A model generated the notes under the pieces. It saw nothing but the letters and a program-made list of their open reading frames with translations, was not told where the DNA came from and ran no database searches. Made by a program: the position numbers and the translations under genes. Source: Nonomuraea wenchangensis (GTDB lineage Bacteria > Actinomycetota > Actinomycetes > Streptosporangiales > Streptosporangiaceae). Taken from it: a DNA stretch of 64,000 nucleotides. Shown in pieces: positions 52,995 through 64,000 of the stretch (positions are counted from its first letter, which is position 1; the number at the start of each line of letters is the position of its first letter). Location of the stretch: NCBI RefSeq assembly GCF_900111685.1, contig NZ_FOHX01000003.1, positions 378,960-442,959 on the forward strand, read 5' to 3'.

Positions 52995-54053
52995 TCAGCG
53001 CCAGATGACGGCCTGGGTGCCGCGGCCGGTGCTCCAGTAGTAGGTGACGGAGCCGGCGATCCAGCCTAGGTCGTTGATGTCGAAAGCCTGGGTGCTGGTT
53101 ACCCGCGCATCCGTGGGCAGCGGTAGGAGGCGGGGCTGGGTGGTGGGGGAGTCCCACAGGGCTGCGAAGTTGTACCAGTCGCCAGCCTTGATGTAGCCGC
53201 CGACGATCTGGCCGCGGTCGTTGATGGCGTCGGCGCCGGCGTAGTCGGAGGCATCGGCGGGCAGGGGAAGGGCCGTCATGGAGGAGCCGTTCCAGAAGAA
53301 GCCGCGGCGGTGGCCGTCGGCCGTGTCGGAGTTGCCGACCACCTGGCCGAGGTTGTTGATCGAGCTGGGGGCGCTCATCCCACCGAGCGTGCCGAGCTCG
53401 CGTCCGGTGCCGTTGTGCCACAGGTACGCCTGGTAGGTCGACAGCGGCAAGCCCTCGTCGTTGACCGTGTAGTTGTCGGCGCCGACCACTTGGCCGTGGT
53501 CGTTGACGGCGTTGGCGGTCAGGCCAGGGCGGCGGTCGATGGCGGTTTTGACGTCACCGGACAGCAGGAAGGCTCGATATTCGGCGAAACCGGGCGTGGG
53601 CGCGTAAGTGACGGTGATGTGCCCGTTGGCGATCGCTGCGCCGCAGTAGCCGGGGGCGCCGTGCGCGCCAAGGTCGTTCATCTTGCCGTTGTGCCAGAGG
53701 AAGGGAGTCCACTGGCCCGAGGGCAGCTCGCTGCAGCCGACGATGCGGCCGTCGTCGTCGATTCCGGAGGCGAAGCTGGTCTCGCCACCGAGCGTGCCGA
53801 GGTCGGTCATCGTGCCGTTCTTCCACAGGAACGCGTGGCTGACCCCTGACTCCAGCGGGCTGTCGCCGACGACGTGGCCGCGGTCGTTGATCCCTCGGGC
53901 GATGCTCCATGTGCCGCCGAGGGTGCCGAGGTGGACGATGCGGAGGTGCTTCGGACCCGCGGCGGCGGCCGGCGCAGAGGCGAGCGGGGCTAACGACGTG
54001 GTCGCGATCAGGGCGATGGCCATGGTCATGGCACGGCGGAGGGATCGGCGCAT
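52995..54053 (-). CDS. Secreted HAF-repeat protein
   Basis: 352 residues from ATG 54053 with AAGGGA upstream. Signal peptide (MTMAIALIATTSLAPLASAPAAA). Repeats of the HAF type: HLGTLGGTWSIARGINDRGHVVG, AFLWKNGTMTDLGTLGG, SINNLGQVVGNS, AINDRGQIVGG, DINDLGWIAGS, expected to form an extracellular beta-propeller-like structure. Function of the family is unclear. Confidence 0.88.
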   Translation of the reverse strand: MRRSLRRAMTMAIALIATTSLAPLASAPAAAAGPKHLRIVHLGTLGGTWSIARGINDRGHVVGDSPLESGVSHAFLWKNGTMTDLGTLGGETSFASGIDDDGRIVGCSELPSGQWTPFLWHNGKMNDLGAHGAPGYCGAAIANGHITVTYAPTPGFAEYRAFLLSGDVKTAIDRRPGLTANAVNDHGQVVGADNYTVNDEGLPLSTYQAYLWHNGTGRELGTLGGMSAPSSINNLGQVVGNSDTADGHRRGFFWNGSSMTALPLPADASDYAGADAINDRGQIVGGYIKAGDWYNFAALWDSPTTQPRLLPLPTDARVTSTQAFDINDLGWIAGSVTYYWSTGRGTQAVIWR

Positions 54054-54352
54054 GTTGAGTCCCTTCGGAGGCACGCACGGGGCGATGTCGTGATCACCCT
54101 AAGCACCGCCCAGGCCGACGTTTCTCACGGAATCCTTACGTCCGGCAGGCGTCGCGACTGCTGGAGGTCGTAGGCCAGTTCCTCGGCAGCGGAGAAGGGG
54201 CTGTCATTGGACAACACGTGAGGCAGAGTGTTACTGACCTTGATGAAGATCGTTCACTTCAGGCGAGGGGGCCTTTCCTTGGCGCCTTGCCCCCCGTTGT
54301 GGCGTATCGTCTGCTCGCCCCGGCGGACGCCGCCTGACACCACATGAGGGAG
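54054..54352. other. Interval with a possible short gene remnant
   Basis: On the minus strand around 54128-54220 a frame reads NTLPHVLSNDSPFSAAEELAYDLQQSRRLPDVRIP and stops, which looks like the C-terminus of a lost gene. A GC hairpin with AGGGGGC/GCCCCC lies near 54263-54292. Nothing else supported. Confidence 0.35.
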
Positions 54353-55096
54353 CTAGTTGCCCGGCGGGATGCGGTAGACGGACACGTGGGAGCGGGACTC
54401 CGCGGTGAAGTCTGCTCCCGCCCAGTCGGCATGCCGGCTTTCCAGCTCGAACCCGGCCAGTTGGGCCATGAGGTCGAGCTCTGATGGCCAGATGTAGCGG
54501 TGGGGACTGCGGAACAGGCGGGCCTGTCTGCTCGCATCGAACGTGAAGTGGTGTGACACAAGCTGCTGCCGCACGATGTCGTAGGTGTCCAAGCCGATGT
54601 AGCCGGGCTCGCTGTGGAAGACCACGGCCTGCTGACCCGAGGGGAGCTTGCGCAGCTCAGGGACCCAGAGCTCGATCACGAAGCGGCCGCCGGGTAGAAG
54701 GTGACGGGCAGCGTTACGGAAGCAGGCGACCTGTTCGGCTTGGGTGAGTAGGTTGGAGATCGTGTTGAAGACGAGGTAGACGAGCGTGTATTTCCCGGGA
54801 GCCGTCGCTGTTGCCATATCGCCGGCGATCACTGGGATCGTCGCCTCGTCCACCTTCGTACGAAGTTGGTCGATCATCGGAGCTGACAGCTCGATGCCGG
54901 TGACGGGCACGCCGCGCTCGGCCAGCGGCACAGCCACCCGGCCTGTGCCGATGGCGAACTCAAGCGCACGACCCTCGCCTGCGAGTTCGGCGAGGCGGTC
55001 CACGGTCGGCTCCAAGACCTCGGGGGCGAACATGCCGACGCCCGGCGTGTCATAGCTCTGGGCGGTCTCGGCGTCCCAGATGTCCTCCTGTCGCAT
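54353..55096 (-). CDS. Class I SAM-dependent methyltransferase
   Basis: 247 residues. LEFAIGTGRVAVPLAERGVPVTGIELS is motif I with the acidic residue after strand 2; VIAGDMA, YLVFNTISNLLTQAEQ and LPGGRFVIELWVPEL follow. Small-molecule methyltransferase; substrate unknown. ATG 55096; an ATG-less extension upstream looks non-coding. Confidence 0.9.
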   Translation of the reverse strand: MRQEDIWDAETAQSYDTPGVGMFAPEVLEPTVDRLAELAGEGRALEFAIGTGRVAVPLAERGVPVTGIELSAPMIDQLRTKVDEATIPVIAGDMATATAPGKYTLVYLVFNTISNLLTQAEQVACFRNAARHLLPGGRFVIELWVPELRKLPSGQQAVVFHSEPGYIGLDTYDIVRQQLVSHHFTFDASRQARLFRSPHRYIWPSELDLMAQLAGFELESRHADWAGADFTAESRSHVSVYRIPPGN

Positions 55097-55243
55097 GCCG
55101 GTAAGGCTGCCAACGGACGCACGGATTGTCGAAGGGTTTTGACCTCGCAGTCGCGGTCGGTCTTCGCAGCTGCGGTAGGCAATGGACCATAGGGCGCTTC
55201 GTTCGAGCTGTGCCGCTTCGGGGCCGGACGCCCAGGGCGGAGG

Positions 55244-55726
55244 ATGACTTTCCACGAACTCGCGCGGAAAGTCTGGGAGTCCATGGGGATGACCGACGAC
55301 CATGTCGGCGTCGTCCAGGCCGGTGCCGGTGGGTGGAGTGTGGCCGTCGAACTGCGGGGTTTCCAGGCGACGCTGGCAGAGCCGTTGATCGGGCTGTCCC
55401 GGGGGTGCGAGGTGGTGGCCGTCGGACGGCACGATTATGCCGAGGACAGCTTCGTGTACGCGGTAGATGGCGAGGTCGTCACCAGCTTCACGCCGCACCT
55501 GCCGGGCACGCGGTGGGGCAGCGACCCGGACCGGATCAACGAGCTCATGCGTGAGTCCGGCTTGCCTCCGGAGAAGCTGGATGATGAGGTATGGGAGGCG
55601 ACGTGGGATGACATGTACAGCAACAGGATCTCGCGTGCGTTCCTGCTGGCCGCCGAGATCACTGGTGTGGTGTTCACTCCGAGCAGCCTGGATGGGCTCC
55701 TGCTCGTCGGCACCATCCGTCGCTGA
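55244..55726 (+). CDS. DUF6461-like protein
   Basis: 160 residues. GVVQAGAGGWSVAVELRGFQATL and SFVYAVDGEVVTSFTPHLPGTRWGSDPDRINELMRESGL align with the family, whose members pair an immunity-like fold with aromatic N-terminal motifs. The usual N-terminal segment (present in the 57.0-kb paralogue as EWLDDEAFCATFVRGLSP) is absent, so the start may be truncated or misplaced. Confidence 0.7.
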   Translation: MTFHELARKVWESMGMTDDHVGVVQAGAGGWSVAVELRGFQATLAEPLIGLSRGCEVVAVGRHDYAEDSFVYAVDGEVVTSFTPHLPGTRWGSDPDRINELMRESGLPPEKLDDEVWEATWDDMYSNRISRAFLLAAEITGVVFTPSSLDGLLLVGTIRR

Positions 55727-55829
55727 TTACGAGAGTGGTGTGCGCTGATGCCGCGGGTGGCTATCAAGTCTTTCCGGCTGCCGAATTCGAGGGGCGAACC
55801 GCTGGTCCGCCAATGAAGGTGCGCTGATC

Positions 55830-56591
55830 TTAAGTGCGTTCCCGCAGGTCGCGTGCCGGCCGCTGTGGGTGGTTGCCGCGCTCGCTCTGGGCCTCATGTG
55901 GGTAGTGGCCGTGGTGCCGTTGATGCCAGCGCTCGAAGTAGCCGATGCCCATCATGCTCACCGCGCCGAAGGCGGATACGCAGAGGCAGAAGAGCAAGGC
56001 TGGCGGCGCGAAGGCGTATTCGTATCCGGCTGCGGCGCTGATCAACGAGAAGAGGAGGAAGAAGCCGCCGACAGCAGCGCCGGCGACCAGCCCCAGGCGC
56101 ACAGGGTGGGCCGCAGAGAAACGCTGACCGCGATGCGGCTTGGCGTCGCCACCCAAAGATGCATCCACTCGCCAGAACCAGCCCGCAATCAGCCTCGACA
56201 ATCGCACAGCGAATTCCTTCCATGCCTCCAGCGGGGCGCTCCGACTTCGGGGTAATGCCGAGCCTTCCTTCCGGGCTGCAAGTGGCTGAGGTGGAAACCT
56301 GATCATCCCGCGCGCCGTCGGCCCGGGACAAGCCGGGCAGATCAGGGCCACGAGGTTAAGGTCGGTCCTCCAGTTGGGCTCCGCCTTGGCCTCGGGGCCC
56401 TTCCCGTTCCTTTCGGGTGGGTCGACGGCAGATGTTCGCACGGGGATGTGCCCGGCAATGTTGTCGCAGCAGATGTCGAACCCGCTGTGGCGGGGGCATT
56501 CGACCTCTTGTGAAGTAGGGCAGAGGTAGATGTCGAGGCTGGCTGCCAAGCTCCTCACGTTCGTCGCCTTCTTGCTGATCGGCTCAGGCAT
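55830..56591 (-). CDS. Membrane protein of unknown function
   Basis: 253 residues as an open frame. The C-terminal part is convincing: helices LGLVAGAAVGGFFLLFSLISAA and FAPPALLFCLCVSAFGAVSMMGIGYF followed by a His-rich tail HQRHHGHYPHE. The N-terminal half (Cys-containing CPTSQEVECPRHSGFDICCDN) is less certain and the start could be internal. Confidence 0.5.
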   Translation of the reverse strand: MPEPISKKATNVRSLAASLDIYLCPTSQEVECPRHSGFDICCDNIAGHIPVRTSAVDPPERNGKGPEAKAEPNWRTDLNLVALICPACPGPTARGMIRFPPQPLAARKEGSALPRSRSAPLEAWKEFAVRLSRLIAGWFWRVDASLGGDAKPHRGQRFSAAHPVRLGLVAGAAVGGFFLLFSLISAAAGYEYAFAPPALLFCLCVSAFGAVSMMGIGYFERWHQRHHGHYPHEAQSERGNHPQRPARDLRERT

Positions 56592-56707
56592 ACTTGCCGG
56601 CCTTATGCCTGTTACTTCATAGAAGGTGAGGAGTGTGGTTCCGCATTCATTCCTGCCTCTCTCCCTGATTACTTGGCAGGCTGATCAAATGAACGAGGCC
56701 GTCCGTC

Positions 56708-56986
56708 GTGCGGGCCCTCAGATTCATCATGATTGTGCAGCTGGCCTTCGGCCTCGCCGCGTTCAGCGATCCGCGGCTTTTTGCCCTGTCGCTCCGGCTC
56801 GTCGGAGTCGTGGTGCTCATGGGGTGGCTGGTGGCTCGATGGTCGTCCCGTAGGAAGTGGGTGCGCTGGTGTGTCGTCGACAGGGAGTTCGGTCGGGTGA
56901 CGCTGGTCCACCCGGCCACACTCCTGCCGTTGGCGATCGTCGTCGGATTGCTCACGCCTGCGGCGGCACGCTGGTTCGACCGCTGA
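56708..56986 (+). CDS. Small membrane protein
   Basis: 92 residues, GTG start. Three hydrophobic segments (FIMIVQLAFGLAAF, LRLVGVVVLMGWLVA, ATLLPLAIVVGLLTPAA). Ends 12 bp before the convergent DUF6461 gene. No family recognised. Confidence 0.55.
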   Translation: MRALRFIMIVQLAFGLAAFSDPRLFALSLRLVGVVVLMGWLVARWSSRRKWVRWCVVDREFGRVTLVHPATLLPLAIVVGLLTPAAARWFDR

Positions 56987-56998
56987 CCTTTGGCTTCC

Positions 56999-57511
56999 TC
57001 AGTATTCGAGGACGCCGTGGGCGGCCACCACGTCGCTTGACGCGTTCGGGCGCACCTCGGTGATGCGCTCGGCCAGCAGCAGCGCGGCGGCGAGCCCGCC
57101 CCCCGACGTGTTGCCGGGCAGTTCGAGCTTGGTCCGGTCGGCCAGGAAGTCCTCCGGGATGCCGTCCTCGTCGTCGCCGAACAGCGGGTCGAAGGTCAGG
57201 ATGCTGCGGCCGTCGGCATAATGGACGAAGGACGCGACCAGGTTGACGTTGACGAAGACGCTCGCCGCGACCGTCCCGGCCGACAAGCGCTGCAGCACCT
57301 CAGGCAGGGTGCCGGCGAAGCCGTTCCACTCGCTCAGGATGGTCCCGCCCTCGGCCGGTCGGGCGCAGATGAGCCCTTCCTCGAACTCGCCTTCCTCGTC
57401 ATCCCCGTCCAACACGTCGATGCCGAGACGGGCCAGCGCCTCGTGTGGGCTGAGACCGCGGACGAAGGTCGCGCAGAACGCTTCGTCGTCGAGCCATTCG
57501 TAGGTGTTCAC
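56999..57511 (-). CDS. DUF6461 family protein
   Basis: 170 residues. YEWLDDEAFCATFVRGLSPHEALARLGID is the family's N-terminal signature; WNGFAGTLPEVLQRLSAGTVAASVFVNVN and FVHYADGRSILTFDPLFGDDEDGI follow. Acidic. Widespread in actinobacteria, function unknown. Confidence 0.85.
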   Translation of the reverse strand: MNTYEWLDDEAFCATFVRGLSPHEALARLGIDVLDGDDEEGEFEEGLICARPAEGGTILSEWNGFAGTLPEVLQRLSAGTVAASVFVNVNLVASFVHYADGRSILTFDPLFGDDEDGIPEDFLADRTKLELPGNTSGGGLAAALLLAERITEVRPNASSDVVAAHGVLEY

Positions 57512-57601
57512 GGGGGGTCCTGTTCTCTCGGGACGGATGATGGAGAGGATGGCAGACGGGTCCGACGAAACAGTGCCGCGCTGGAAGTCCTCCGGCCGTT
57601 G

Positions 57602-58093
57602 TCACATGTACGGATCGTTCGGATCCACCAGCAGCACCACGCGGTCAGCGTCGACGTCGAACCCCAGATCTGGATGGTCAGGGGATCCTTCCGCGCTCAG
57701 CAGCACGGACTTCCCGAGGCGTCGTCCGATCAGGCGGAAGACGTCCATGAGGACGTCCAGCCGTTCCTGACCCCGCAACTCTCTCAGGTCGACATCGAAG
57801 TCGATCGACTCGACCTGATACATGCGGAAGATGAGCAGCATGTCGTTGACCGGCCGGACCCGCAGCTCGGGTGTCTCGCCGGCATGTGCGGCTTCGGCCA
57901 TGCCGGCAGCAGAGGTGAGCTCCGTCGGCTCGCCGCCCACCGAATAGGTGCACTGCCAGCCCTGCGCCCGGACGAGGTCCAGAAGCAGCTGCCAGTCCTC
58001 GACTGTGGTCCTCTCGACGACGACGTCCGGCAGGGCTCCGTTGACCTCAGGGTCGAAGAGGACCTTCACGTCGTCCCACCTCAGGTCAGGCAC
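57602..58093 (-). CDS. Hypothetical acidic protein
   Basis: 163 residues from GTG 58093. PDLRWDDVKVLFDPEVNGALPDVVVERTTVEDWQLLLDLVRAQGW, then FRMYQVESIDFDVDLRELRGQERLDVLMDVFRLIGRRLGKSVLLS. Looks like a single alpha/beta domain. I do not recognise it, though the style resembles immunity proteins. Confidence 0.7.
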   Translation of the reverse strand: MPDLRWDDVKVLFDPEVNGALPDVVVERTTVEDWQLLLDLVRAQGWQCTYSVGGEPTELTSAAGMAEAAHAGETPELRVRPVNDMLLIFRMYQVESIDFDVDLRELRGQERLDVLMDVFRLIGRRLGKSVLLSAEGSPDHPDLGFDVDADRVVLLVDPNDPYM

Positions 58094-58102
58094 AGCCCCA
58101 TC

Positions 58103-58400
58103 ATGGCAGTCCTCGCAGTTCAGCCATGGTTGCCGCAGCCGCGGATCCGGTTGGAGGCCACCGCCTCCGGGCAGGCCCGCGTGATCCAGGCCGCTCGCGA
58201 CCAGTCCATCCACGTGCATCTGCACGGACAGCAGGAGCCGGTACGGTGGCCGCACCAGGTCGGGGCCGCGCCGCAGCCCGCCGAGGGGTTCCACGCCGGG
58301 GGCAACGCCGACCAGGCGGCGGCCCGTTTCGTGGCCTGGACCAGGGGCGCGCTCCCGGCCCGCGCCGGGGGCACAGGTCACGCAGGTCCGCCGGGGCGCT
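58103..58400 (+). pseudogene. Possible fragment of a STAND/effector-associated protein
   Basis: LEATASGQARVIQAARDQSIHVHLHGQQEP resembles the linker ARVYQAGRDQHI seen in actinobacterial signalling and conflict proteins. The frame starts at ATG 58103 and runs without a stop into the antisense of the hydrolase, so any gene here is broken. Confidence 0.3.
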
Positions 58401-59341
58401 TAAGAGGTGACCTTGTCGAGGAGGCCGTTGATGACCGGGATTCGGCGTTCGGTGTGGTCGTTGATCGCGATGACGGCCATGGTCAGGTCCAGCTCGGGCA
58501 CCCAGGCGTGCAGGGCGCGCAGGCCCGTCCAGCCTCCTCCGTGCCGGTAGACGCGGTACCCGCCGTGTGAGCGGACGCCGATGCCCCAGGCGTAGTCGAG
58601 TGGTGTTCCGTCATCGAGGTGCCCTGGGGTCTGCAGGAGCGCCGAGATGCCGAGTTCGTCGGCGTTGAGCGCCTGGCCCCAGCACAGCAGATCGTTGAGG
58701 GTCGTCCATACCCCTCCGTCGCCCAAGGACAGCGGGGCGGGGTGCGGTCGGACGAGCGGTGCGGCACCCGGGGGCGCAGGGTCAGGCCCGGCCCAGTAGC
58801 GCGTGTCCGGCATCGCCAGCGGGACGAACAGGTGGCGTCGCGCGACCTCGGGCAGCGGCAGGTCCGCCGCTCGTTCCACCGCTGCGGCAAGGCAGACGTA
58901 TCCGGCGTTGGAATAGACATGGGCGGCGCCCGGCGGGTGGTCCAGGGCCGGGAACCGGGTGAGTGCTTGGATGACGCCCGAGCTGGTCCGATCAGGGTCG
59001 CCGGCGATGATGGCGTCGATCTTGTGGTCGGCAGGGAGGCCCGCGGTGTGATGGATGAGGTGGCGCAGGGTGATAGTGCCGGCCCACGCCGGTAGCTGAG
59101 GCAACCAGTACGACAGAGGCGAGTCCACGTCCAGCGCGCCCTGCTGGGTGAGCAGGGCTGCGCAGGCCGCGGTCATTTGCTTTGAGAGTGATGCCGCGTA
59201 GACGAGCGTCGTGGCGGTCAGCCCTTGGGCGAGGGAAAAGGGCGGAACGCCGCGACGTTGCAGCCCGACCGCTAGCGGTTCGTCACTGCGGTAACCGGCT
59301 TCGGAGAGGAGGGCTGTGACGCGCTGGTGCAGCTGGGACAC
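58400..59341 (-). CDS. Serine hydrolase (beta-lactamase/PBP-like)
   Basis: 313 residues, GTG 59341. SxxK motif SLSKQM (~51), YSNAGY (YxN, ~144) and HGGGW near 267, the three active-site motifs of class C-like serine hydrolases. No signal peptide, so probably cytoplasmic esterase/peptidase. Confidence 0.9.
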   Translation of the reverse strand: MSQLHQRVTALLSEAGYRSDEPLAVGLQRRGVPPFSLAQGLTATTLVYAASLSKQMTAACAALLTQQGALDVDSPLSYWLPQLPAWAGTITLRHLIHHTAGLPADHKIDAIIAGDPDRTSSGVIQALTRFPALDHPPGAAHVYSNAGYVCLAAAVERAADLPLPEVARRHLFVPLAMPDTRYWAGPDPAPPGAAPLVRPHPAPLSLGDGGVWTTLNDLLCWGQALNADELGISALLQTPGHLDDGTPLDYAWGIGVRSHGGYRVYRHGGGWTGLRALHAWVPELDLTMAVIAINDHTERRIPVINGLLDKVTS

Positions 59342-59405
59342 GGCATGATCTTTTCAGCGCCTCTCGGCCCGCACCAGCGGGTGTTCCTCCGCTACCGTCA
59401 CGAAG

Positions 59406-59543
59406 ATGGACGACGATAACGCCTTCATCTCCTCGTCATTGAGCGATGACGCCCTTCTCGTCGGAAGCGGCATCGCCGTGTTGCTGCTGCTCCTTCCCAC
59501 CATCATCTGGCTGACTGTGACATTGCTGCGAGGCCGTGAATAA
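59406..59543 (+). CDS. 45-residue single-helix membrane peptide
   Basis: ATG 59406: acidic start (DDDNAFISSSLSDDALL), one helix VGSGIAVLLLLLPTIIWLTVTLL, then RGRE. Weak ribosome site. Lies in the space between the hydrolase and the sigma gene; typical of small membrane proteins often missed. Confidence 0.5.
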   Translation: MDDDNAFISSSLSDDALLVGSGIAVLLLLLPTIIWLTVTLLRGRE

Positions 59544-59641
59544 CGCCGGCGACGGCTGTCGTACGGATTCGGATGTGACCATGGGGCGGATGGCTTCGTC
59601 TGTGAGGGTGTGAAGACGACACCCCGTTCGCGGAGGACGCC

Positions 59642-60102
59642 ATCGGCAGCCGGATCGAGCAGCTCTATCGCGAGCACTGGCATCTGGTCTGCGGATATCT
59701 CATGCGCCGGACCCGTGACCCGCACCTCGCCGAGGATCTCGCTCAGGAGACGTTCGTCAAGGCCACCCGCGCGATGCTCGGCTGGCGCGGCGAGTCCCCG
59801 GCCGCGTGGCTGCTCGCCATCGCCCGCAACGTCCTCCTCGACCACGTACGCCGGAGCCGGATCTCCCTGCCTCTGCCTTCTCCCGACGCTCTGGGCGTCC
59901 CCGAGCTCATCGAGGACGCCGTCGAGGTCCGCGACGTGCTGGACCGCATGCCGGAGCAGCAGCGCCGGCTGCTCACACTCGTCTACTTCGACGGGTTCTC
60001 CCTGGTCGAGGTGGCCGCGATGACCGGCCGTTCCGTCTCGTCGGTCAAAACCGCCCTGTGGCGGGCCCGCGCCGCCTTTGCCGAGAGCTATGGAGCACGC
60101 CG

Positions 60103-60106
<4 letters not shown>
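59642..60106 (+). CDS. ECF-type RNA polymerase sigma factor (N-terminal frameshift or odd start)
   Basis: About 155 residues. Sigma2 IEQLYREHWHLVCGYLMRRTRDPHLAEDLAQETFVKATR and sigma4 RMPEQQRRLLTLVYFDGFSLVEVAAMTGRSVSSVKTALWRARAAF are clear. No ATG/GTG/TTG lies in frame before 59702, which is inside sigma2. GGAGG precedes ATC 59642. A GTG at 59610 is one base out of frame across a run of four C, suggesting a frameshift. The stop overlaps the next ATG. Confidence 0.8.
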
Positions 60107-63506
<3,400 letters not shown>

Positions 63507-63593
63507 GTCGACATGGTACGAGCCGACGGGCGGCGGGGGCGCGGCTCACGCTCCCGGCGGCCCCGCCAGGGACCGCCGGGAGCGGACGTACCG

Positions 63594-64000
63594 TTACGGA
63601 GCGGTGATCCGGTAGGCGCGGATCACGCTCTGCTCCACCGTGTTGCCGTTGACGTCGGTCGAACGGGCCCGAAGCGACACGAACCCGCTGCGCCCAGGAT
63701 GGTCCAGGACGACCTTGGACCCGGCGGTCTTCGCCCGGCTCCAGGTCGCGCCGTCGTCGTACGACACCTCCACGACCACCTCACGCGCGGGGCCCGCCGC
63801 GCTTCCGGCGAGCCGTTGCACGGTGAACGGCACCATGAAGCGCCGCCCCGCCGGAGCGGAGTTGCGCGCGTCGAGGTCAGGGGTGAACCGCACCACGGAC
63901 AGCGGCAGCCGGGTCGGCGAGCTCGTACTCTCCGACCGGAACGTCCACGTCGCCGAGCTGCGCGTGGACAACACCGCGGACTCTCCCCGCTCCGCGTCGG
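63594..64000 (-). CDS. C-terminal part of an exported protease-like protein (partial)
   Basis: At least 135 residues; N-terminus beyond the window. TWTFRSESTSSPTRLPLSVVRFTPDLDARN and VVVEVSYDDGATWSRAKT, FVSLRARSTDVNGNTVEQSVIRAYR match, from memory, the beta-sandwich C-terminal domain of actinobacterial S8 (subtilisin-like) peptidases. The catalytic domain is not in view, so the protease assignment is inference. Confidence 0.65.
   Translation of the reverse strand, partial: DAERGESAVLSTRSSATWTFRSESTSSPTRLPLSVVRFTPDLDARNSAPAGRRFMVPFTVQRLAGSAAGPAREVVVEVSYDDGATWSRAKTAGSKVVLDHPGRSGFVSLRARSTDVNGNTVEQSVIRAYRITAP

Overview
The window is high-GC actinobacterial chromosome. GTG starts are frequent, stop/start overlaps of the ATGA and GTGA type are common, and the proteins look most like those of Streptosporangiales/Streptomycetales; a Nonomuraea-like organism is my inference from protein style. 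The left third (1-19.8 kb) is ordinary core genome. It runs from the N-terminal part of korA (2-oxoacid:ferredoxin oxidoreductase alpha, minus strand), through a lipoprotein polysaccharide deacetylase, to an incomplete complex I cluster, nuoA-B-C-H, then nuoI-J-K-L-M-N, then htpX. No nuoD and no nuoE/F/G are present. The two halves of the nuo cluster are split by a membrane protein gene and an opposite-strand Ser/Thr kinase gene. A pentapeptide-like membrane protein, a Nudix hydrolase and YajQ follow.

From 20.07 to at least 48.4 kb lies an accessory region built on the 3' end of a tRNA-Tyr gene. The last 51 bp of that tRNA gene recur at 35010, 38764 and 47126, so three segments lie end to end between att-type direct repeats. 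Segment 1 (20.1-35.0 kb) carries the core of an actinomycete integrative element (tyrosine integrase, Xis, HUH-type Rep, FtsK-like translocase, Pra-like protein, GntR repressor). Its cargo is a visibly lower-GC three-gene module: a GHKL ATPase, a Rossmann-like protein of unknown role and a beta-class DNA methyltransferase. Segment 2 (35.0-38.8 kb) is a wreck: int and rep remnants fused by deletion, a GntR fragment, and an inverted-repeat-bounded cassette encoding a secreted nuclease. Segment 3 (38.8-47.1 kb) carries a flavin reductase, two SDRs, two MmyB-type regulators, an amidohydrolase, a catalytic-domain-less amidohydrolase/Atu4866 fusion and a VOC protein. Similar palindromes occur before several of these units. 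Another degenerate integrase lies just beyond the fourth att copy.

The right part (48.5-64 kb) mixes transposase scraps with small secreted proteins, a DHFR-like reductase, an HAF-repeat protein, a SAM methyltransferase, two DUF6461 proteins, a serine hydrolase and an ECF sigma/anti-sigma pair. After these come an AraC regulator, a rifampicin-monooxygenase-like FAD enzyme with an attenuator-like leader, and the C-terminus of a protease-like exported protein running off the window.

Two families of hairpins with conserved loops but different, fully paired stems occur in otherwise gene-free DNA (34178, 49064 and 52732; and 34366 and 46933). With the GHKL/methyltransferase module these are the best candidates for undescribed biology here.
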